Source: Prevotella sp. P5-50 (GTDB lineage Bacteria; Bacteroidota; Bacteroidia; Bacteroidales; Bacteroidaceae). Taken from it: a stretch of 64,000 nt of DNA. Below the pieces are notes generated by a model. It made no database searches. It had not been told where the DNA came from and saw only the letters and a program-made list of their open reading frames with translations. This document shows positions 59,148 to 64,000 of this stretch, in pieces. Within the stretch, counting starts at the first letter, position 1. Every line of letters starts with the position of its first letter. Where the stretch lies: contig NZ_NPJA01000015.1 in assembly GCF_002251295.1 (NCBI RefSeq), forward strand, positions 105,120 to 169,119. The letters are read 5' to 3'. Made by a program: the position numbers and the translations under genes.

Positions 59148-62100
59148 CCATTATTCATGTATTCTCGTGGTGAGCAACCATATAGGTTTTTAAACATTGT
59201 GCTGAAGCTTGCAGCATTAGAGAATCCGCAGAGATACATCACTTCGGTAATGTTGCGCTTGGAGGTGCGCAGCATCTTAGCAGCCTGTTTCAGTCGGATG
59301 TTACGCACAAAGCTGTGTGGTGTTTGGTTGGTCAGCTCCTTCATTTTGCGGTGCAGGTGTACACGACTGATACCAACTTTCTGTGCTATAATATCTACGC
59401 TGAGGTCTGAATCGCTGAGGTTCTCGTTGATTACTTGCATGATGCGTTCCATCAAAGCTTCGTCTGGTGTCTGTACCGTAACCTCTTCGATGCGTGATTC
59501 CTGACTTTCGTTGCCATTGAATTTATTGCGGAGTGTGCGTCGTGTAGTCAGTAGATTGATGACTGTGCGGCGCAAGATGTCCATATTGAAAGGTTTCAGA
59601 ATATAGGCATCTGCACCAGTTTCAAGGCCTTCCAACTGATCTTCTTCTCGGCTTTTTGCTGTAAGCAGGATGACGGGGATGTGGTTGGTATTGACATTGG
59701 CTTTGATTTTTGAGCAGAGCGTCATACCGTCCATTTCCGGCATCATCACATCTGATATAATCAAATCGGGTTGCAATTTAACTATTTCGAGTAGCGCTTC
59801 CTTGCCGTTATGATAGGTTAGTACCTTGAAATCATCGGCAAATTGTGTGCATAGAAAGTCTCGGATATCGTCTTCGTCTTCGACGATAGCCAGTGTGGCT
59901 TTTCCTCCTTTGGTGTTATTTGTTAGTTCTTCTGCCTCCGTCTGGGGGTTGGTCTCCATAGTCATTGCCCGATTGTTTTCCAGTTCCATCTCTTGCAATA
60001 GGGTAGGCTCGTCTTTTATGTCTTCTTCGTTGACCATCTCCTCTGGCTTGAGGTGTGAATTACCTAATGGAATACGGATAGTAAACTCGCTACCATGGGT
60101 GAAGTCGGATCCCTCTGACTCTTCGTTGTTTCTTGCCACGATGGTGCCATAGTGAAGTTCTACAAGTGAACGGGTAAGGTCCAATCCGATTCCTGTGCCG
60201 ATATTGCGGTCGTTGGGATTGGTCGGACTTTGATAGAAACGCTGGAATATGGTTTCTATTTTATCTTTTGGTATGCCTATACCATTGTCTTTTACAGAAA
60301 TATAGGCATGGTGTTCGGTATGTGTAAGTCGGATGATAATATGACCTCCGGTGGGTGTAAACTTGAAAGCATTCGACAGTACATTCATGATTACTTTGTC
60401 GAAATTGTTGCGGTCAATCCATACTGGGAGTGTTTCCGAGTCGTGTTCAAACTCGAAGGTGATGTTTTTGTTGGTGGCTTGTTGTAGGAAGAGTTTGTAT
60501 TCATCGTTGATGAAAGCCACGAGGTCTGTCTGACTCATGTGCATGGTCATTTGTCCCTTGTCAATCTTTCGCAGGTCCATCATTTGATTGATGAGGTGTA
60601 GAATGCGCTCAGAGTTTTTCCTGATAATCTCGTAGATGCCTTGCCGTTGCGGGTCTTTGTCGTCTTTGATAAGTGAGAGCAACGGAGTGATGATGAGTGT
60701 CAGCGGTGTACGAATCTCATGGCTGATGTTCATAAAGAAACGTAGTTTGGCTTCGCCCATTTCTTCGGCATGGATGTGGTTTTGTAGTAGCATGCGGTCT
60801 TGCTCCAGTTTGCGTCGATGCTTCCTGTATGTCCATAATAGCAACATGGCAATGATGAAGTAGATGAATCGTGCCAAAACGCTGGCATACCATGCTGGAT
60901 GTATTTCTACTGTAAATTCGCGTATGGGAGTTTCTTGCTGATTGTTGATAGCTTTGACCCGGAAGTTGTATGTGCCTGCTGGCAAGTGTGAGAATGTCAC
61001 CTCGTTGATACCTGGTTGCATGAAGTGCCAGTCTTCTCCGTTGATGCTGTAGGCATAGGCAATTTGCTCCGTATTATTATAGGTTAGGGCAGAAAACTGT
61101 AGGGTGAAAGAGTTGTCATCGTGTGCCAAATCAAATTTCTTAGAGTAGAATACGCGTTCTTCCGTAATGGTATAGCTGCCCGATTCCATGCCGGGATATA
61201 CGGTGCGGTTGCCTACGATGAGGTGTGATATACATACGTTTGCTTTCCAAGAGTGTAGTTTTAGCTTGAGTGGATCAAACCAGTTGAGACCTCCGGTTCC
61301 TCCGAGCAGTAGCAATCGACCGCCATCAGCGGCAAAAACTGCTCCGTCGCTAAACTCATTGCTTTGCAGTCCGCTTTCTAAGAAATAGTTGTTGGTTTTT
61401 CCCGTTTTCACATGCAGTCGGCATAAGCCATGTATGGTGCCGATCCAAATATCGCCACGTGCATCTTCCGTCACAAAGGCAATGCTGTTGTCGGGCAGTC
61501 CGTTGTCTGTATTGTAGAGCTTTGCTTCTGTACTTCCGTTGGAATAGCAATATACTCCATTTTCTGTTCCATACCACACGTTGCCTCTGCTGTCTGCAAA
61601 AACACAATGTGAGAACGATCCGTAATTGACGCAGTTTGTGGAGAATTTGCTTACCCAGTTGTTTGTGGCAATATCCATGCATGCCAAACCTACCGATGTG
61701 GCAACGTAGATATATTTATGGTCGGGCGACAGCGCAAGTTTCATGATATAGTCGTTGGGAATACTATTGATATGTCTGTCGCTGTCGGCTTTTGGTAATT
61801 GCCTGAATATTTTCAGGCTGCCGTCGGGCCGGCGACATATCAGTCCACTTCCCATAGTGCCTATCCAGATATTCCCGTTGCGGTCTGCTTTTATGTCAAA
61901 GACGCTGGAGTTTTTTCCTAAAGGCAAATCAAAGTTGTGGTAGTTGCCAGATGGATCTACGTATCCGCATCCGTCTTCATAGTTTCCTACCCAGATATTG
62001 CCATGTAAGTCTTCGCAGAGTGAAAGAATGGCCAATGGTTGTTTCACTACATGGGTTGAAGATATTGGCATTGAGGTGCCGAAGTGCAGTCGGTAAAGTC

Positions 62101-63181
62101 CGTCTTTGTCGGTTCCTACCCATACTGATCCGTCTTCGCTTCGTAGCACGCTTGTCACACTGTTCTCGCCTATCATGTTTCGAGAGCCTAAGCGGAATCC
62201 CATATATCCGAACTCGTAGGGTCTGGTGGGTTGCATGAATACACCTTTCTGAAACATACTCATCCAGATGTTTCCTTCTGCATCTTCGATGATGCTTGTC
62301 ACTTTTGTTTTACTCAGATTGATGCGGTTGCAGAAAAACGGATTGTTGGTCAGTTTTCCTGTAGCAGGTTCATAGACGTAGAGTCCTTCGCCGTTGCACC
62401 CAATGTAGATGTTGTCATTGCGTGCAATATAGATGTTGTTGATGGCTAAGCCTGCCGTACCAGCCACATGGGTGAATCGGTCTGTCTGTGGTGCCATGAC
62501 AAATAGCCCTTGTCGCAAGGTGGCTACGTAGATGTTGCCTTGTCGGTCTTCGGCTATCTCGCGTATCTGCAAACCAGCAGTTCCTGGTACATGGATGGTC
62601 ACTTTTCCACTGGTTTCCTGTCTGAGTACGTCTCCATCGGAATAAACCATCCATAGCCTGTCGTTATGATCTTCGAAAGTAAAATTTATATATTTATATT
62701 GGTCGATGACTCCACCTATGCTTTCCGCCTTGTTTTTGTCAATTACACGCAGCAAACCAAAGCCAGAAGTGCATACGAGCACATCGCCATTGTTGCGTGT
62801 ATAGATATATTGGATATAGGTGGTAATCTCTTTTCCGTTTACCAGCATAGGTATTTTTCTAAACTCATAACCGTCGTAGATGAACAGATTGTTGTTGGTT
62901 CCAAGGTAGATGTTACCTTCATGATCCTGTCCCATGCAGTTCACGTAGTTGTTGATGTAGTGTCCGTTCTTGTCGGTACTATTCATCACGGTGAAGTTGT
63001 AGCCGTCGTAGCGGTTGAGTCCGTTTCGTGTAGCAATCCAAATAAAACCGCGTTTATCTTGTAATACTTGGTTGGCAAAGTTGCTCGACAATTGGTTGTC
63101 TGTATCGAATAGTTTTCCTATCTGTGCACTCATCGGCATCAGAAACAGGCTGATGATAAGTGTAAAAATGGTTCTTAGCAT
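59135..63181 (-). CDS. Hybrid two-component system regulator (HTCS)
   Basis: The 1348-residue one-protein signalling system has a signal sequence (1-19), two periplasmic Reg_prop beta-propellers (about 25-660, with repeats like GFIWIATRNGLNRYDG and GDIWIGTIHGLCRL), a Y_Y_Y domain (about 680-755), one membrane helix (about 762-785), a His kinase core (His in NISHEIRTPLT near 815; the HATPase domain follows), a receiver (LAIVEDEDD; phospho-Asp in ISDVMMPEMDG near 1141; Lys in LKPF) and a C-terminal AraC HTH (about 1240-1340). It senses a glycan breakdown product and activates nearby genes, here the GH43. Confidence 0.95.
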   Translation of the reverse strand: MLRTIFTLIISLFLMPMSAQIGKLFDTDNQLSSNFANQVLQDKRGFIWIATRNGLNRYDGYNFTVMNSTDKNGHYINNYVNCMGQDHEGNIYLGTNNNLFIYDGYEFRKIPMLVNGKEITTYIQYIYTRNNGDVLVCTSGFGLLRVIDKNKAESIGGVIDQYKYINFTFEDHNDRLWMVYSDGDVLRQETSGKVTIHVPGTAGLQIREIAEDRQGNIYVATLRQGLFVMAPQTDRFTHVAGTAGLAINNIYIARNDNIYIGCNGEGLYVYEPATGKLTNNPFFCNRINLSKTKVTSIIEDAEGNIWMSMFQKGVFMQPTRPYEFGYMGFRLGSRNMIGENSVTSVLRSEDGSVWVGTDKDGLYRLHFGTSMPISSTHVVKQPLAILSLCEDLHGNIWVGNYEDGCGYVDPSGNYHNFDLPLGKNSSVFDIKADRNGNIWIGTMGSGLICRRPDGSLKIFRQLPKADSDRHINSIPNDYIMKLALSPDHKYIYVATSVGLACMDIATNNWVSKFSTNCVNYGSFSHCVFADSRGNVWYGTENGVYCYSNGSTEAKLYNTDNGLPDNSIAFVTEDARGDIWIGTIHGLCRLHVKTGKTNNYFLESGLQSNEFSDGAVFAADGGRLLLLGGTGGLNWFDPLKLKLHSWKANVCISHLIVGNRTVYPGMESGSYTITEERVFYSKKFDLAHDDNSFTLQFSALTYNNTEQIAYAYSINGEDWHFMQPGINEVTFSHLPAGTYNFRVKAINNQQETPIREFTVEIHPAWYASVLARFIYFIIAMLLLWTYRKHRRKLEQDRMLLQNHIHAEEMGEAKLRFFMNISHEIRTPLTLIITPLLSLIKDDKDPQRQGIYEIIRKNSERILHLINQMMDLRKIDKGQMTMHMSQTDLVAFINDEYKLFLQQATNKNITFEFEHDSETLPVWIDRNNFDKVIMNVLSNAFKFTPTGGHIIIRLTHTEHHAYISVKDNGIGIPKDKIETIFQRFYQSPTNPNDRNIGTGIGLDLTRSLVELHYGTIVARNNEESEGSDFTHGSEFTIRIPLGNSHLKPEEMVNEEDIKDEPTLLQEMELENNRAMTMETNPQTEAEELTNNTKGGKATLAIVEDEDDIRDFLCTQFADDFKVLTYHNGKEALLEIVKLQPDLIISDVMMPEMDGMTLCSKIKANVNTNHIPVILLTAKSREEDQLEGLETGADAYILKPFNMDILRRTVINLLTTRRTLRNKFNGNESQESRIEEVTVQTPDEALMERIMQVINENLSDSDLSVDIIAQKVGISRVHLHRKMKELTNQTPHSFVRNIRLKQAAKMLRTSKRNITEVMYLCGFSNAASFSTMFKNLYGCSPREYMNNGNEQ

Positions 63182-63206
63182 TTCGTCTTAGTTATGTAAT
63201 ATGGTG

Positions 63207-63214
63207 CAAAATTA
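63207..63214 (-). promoter_or_regulatory. Promoter -7 box for HTCS gene
   Basis: TAATTTTG on the minus strand, 25 bases before the ATG at 63181, fits TAnnTTTG. Confidence 0.6.
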
Positions 63215-63360
63215 CATAAAATAATCGTTAAAGTGGGTTGAAATGGCCATTTTTTTGTCTGAAAGTCGAAAAAGTTACAAGAAATAAACTTTTTGCGACT
63301 TGATTTAGTATTACTAAAGTTTAGGGTACTTACGACAAAGAGTATATCGAAATAACGTCG

Positions 63361-63368
63361 TATCTTTG
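63361..63368 (+). promoter_or_regulatory. Promoter -7 box of a probable small RNA
   Basis: TATCTTTG fits TAnnTTTG on the plus strand. The -33 element is not obvious. A strong terminator follows about 155 bases downstream. Confidence 0.55.
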
Positions 63369-63373
63369 CATCG

Positions 63374-63555
63374 TAGTTATTAGTTTTAGTAGTTTGGTAA
63401 TATTATTTAGGGTAAAAAAAAGAAATGATAGTTTTTAAAGCTAATTGACTGGTGTTCCACCAGAGCTACGAAACGGAGATATTATGGTTTTTAAGGAAAA
63501 TCATGATTAATTGGTTTTTAGAAATGGTGCGTAGGGATACGTGCCATTTCTTTTA
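63374..63555 (+). ncRNA. Probable small RNA of about 180 bases with two tiny reading frames
   Basis: Promoter and terminator frame a transcript with no normal gene. It has a CTGGTG-TT-CCACCAG-type hairpin near 63450-63466. Two very short frames with similar starts, MIVFKAN and MVFKENHD, are present (starts near 63425 and 63484). It could be a regulatory RNA or a pair of short peptides. It lies divergent from the HTCS gene; I do not recognise the RNA family. Confidence 0.45.
63521..63554 (+). terminator. Terminator of the probable small RNA
   Basis: GAAATGGTGCGTA (63521-63533) pairs along 13 bases (two G-U) with TACGTGCCATTTC (63538-63550), loop GGGA, followed by TTTT. Confidence 0.88.
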
Positions 63556-63620
63556 TAATAGTATGTCTATTGAATTCAATTGCGCCATATAAAATCATCA
63601 TGTCATAATCCACCACCTTC

Positions 63621-63851
63621 CTTCGGGATGACTTCGGGATGTGTTCGGGATTCGTTTTGAAAATCTTGGGACTGTCTGCGTATTTACTTGGGAGTATCTG
63701 CGTATTTACTTGGGAGTATCTGCGTATTTACTTGGGACTGTCTTCGTATTGCCTTGGGAGTATCTTCTTGATGCTTTTGGGATAGCATTTGTTGTACATT
63801 CGAAATGTCTGCGTAATGTGTCGGGAGATTCTTTTTATTGGTTTGTCGATA
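63621..63851. repeat. 11-bp-phased array, about 20 units
   Basis: Cutting the sequence every 11 bases from 63621 gives CTTCGGGATGA, CTTCGGGATGT and GTTCGGGATTC, then GTTTTGAAAAT, then an alternation of CTTGGGAGTAT or CTTGGGACTGT with CTGCGTATTTA (63665-63741). From 63742 to 63851 the units become degenerate but often keep the phase (CTTGGGAGTAT at 63753, TGTCGGGAGAT at 63819). The middle repeats at 22 bases. An 80-residue open frame crosses the array, but its repeats come from the DNA pattern and it is not a likely gene. Confidence 0.9.
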
Positions 63852-63925
63852 TGAGTCAACGGCAGGTTGAGGGGGCTCAATAGATTTTTCATAGGGGTAA
63901 ATGAGTATGATTCATATGAAATGCT

Positions 63926-63933
63926 TACCTTTG
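63926..63933 (+). promoter_or_regulatory. Promoter -7 box for the gene at the window end
   Basis: TACCTTTG fits TAnnTTTG and ends four bases before the ATG at 63938, implying a leaderless or nearly leaderless message. Confidence 0.55.
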
Positions 63934-63937
63934 CATC

Positions 63938-64000
63938 ATGGAAGACAAAGGTTTGCTAATGTTGGCACGTATGGTGCTGCCCAAGGAAGTGCTTGACCAC
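63938..64000 (+). CDS. Start of an unidentified gene, 3' part beyond window
   Basis: Only 21 codons are seen (MEDKGLLMLARMVLPKEVLDH). The phrase LxLARMVLPxEVLDH resembles the N-terminal region of ISAon1-type transposases of Bacteroidetes, but so short a stretch is not decisive. If so, an insertion sequence begins here. Confidence 0.4.
   Translation, partial: MEDKGLLMLARMVLPKEVLDH

Noticed and set aside
63621..63851. CRISPR array
   Set aside because: The 11-base units repeat without unique spacers of constant length, and no cas genes are near.
63641..63883. An 80-residue open frame over the last tandem array
   Set aside because: Its repetitive sense follows the 11-base DNA step, which is not a multiple of three; it has no promoter or ribosome site of its own and looks like a by-product of the repeat.

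Overview
The window looks like chromosomal DNA of a Bacteroidales bacterium, most likely a Prevotella-type genome (Prevotellaceae). The evidence is the Bacteroidetes promoter form (TAnnTTTG, sometimes with TTTG or TTG about 19-21 bases upstream) in front of many genes, weak Shine-Dalgarno sites, a hybrid two-component regulator (HTCS) beside a GH43 glycosidase, T9SS/gliding proteins (PorT, GldH), a DUF4248/HU cassette and Bacteroidetes-style ExbB-ExbD-ExbD-TonB genes. No rRNA, CRISPR array, complete insertion sequence or prophage is visible. Most of the window is ordinary core genome.

Layout. 1-4.4 kb: divergent nnr (cut by the window edge) and the hpt-adk-obgE-pgeF operon. 4.5-7.4 kb: a 22-bp tandem array, then CapA-like, NlpC/P60 and M23/LysM envelope genes. 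7.6-14.4 kb: recG-ispD-DJ-1, pdxJ divergent from nadK, a superoxide reductase and a BASS transporter. 14.7-23.2 kb: an ABC transporter with its own YtrA-type GntR repressor and a visible operator, followed by a MacB-type tripartite efflux set with adaptor and TolC, then greA. 23.3-25.2 kb: an HU-like protein and small membrane protein divergent from DUF4248, then a probable small RNA. 25.2-33.7 kb: a free-standing AICAR transformylase, a transglutaminase-like and a CHASE2 protein, rplS, a two-gene 5'-nucleotidase, porT, a ferredoxin and a YjbR protein. 33.8-45.9 kb: a DUF418 protein, the exbB-exbD-exbD-tonB-pstS-TPR operon, an aminotransferase, ribBA, an LptF/G permease and a START-like protein. 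46-53 kb: tRNA-Met, a free-standing IMP cyclohydrolase, and mreBCD-mrdA-rodA. 53-57 kb: metF-holB-ricT-gldH. 57.2-63.2 kb: GH43 and its HTCS. 63.2-64 kb: a probable small RNA, another tandem array and the start of one more gene.

Genes acting together. The two halves of PurH are separate genes about 20 kb apart: the IMP cyclohydrolase keeps the place next to mreB, and the transformylase lies elsewhere. The rod-shape operon makes the elongasome. The HTCS very probably controls the GH43 gene through two 34-bp direct repeats 53 bp apart just upstream of it. The YtrA regulator very probably represses its own ABC operon through a GTGTA-N12-TACAC operator at the transcription start.

The least explained feature is a set of four intergenic arrays (about 4.54, 12.78, 46.27 and 63.62 kb) built on an 11-bp step. 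Two alternate between two 11-mers to give 22-bp repeats, and three share a CGGGA/CGGAC-like core. An 11-bp step is close to one helical turn, so these arrays could hold phased protein-binding sites. I know of no description of them, and this is the observation I would follow first.
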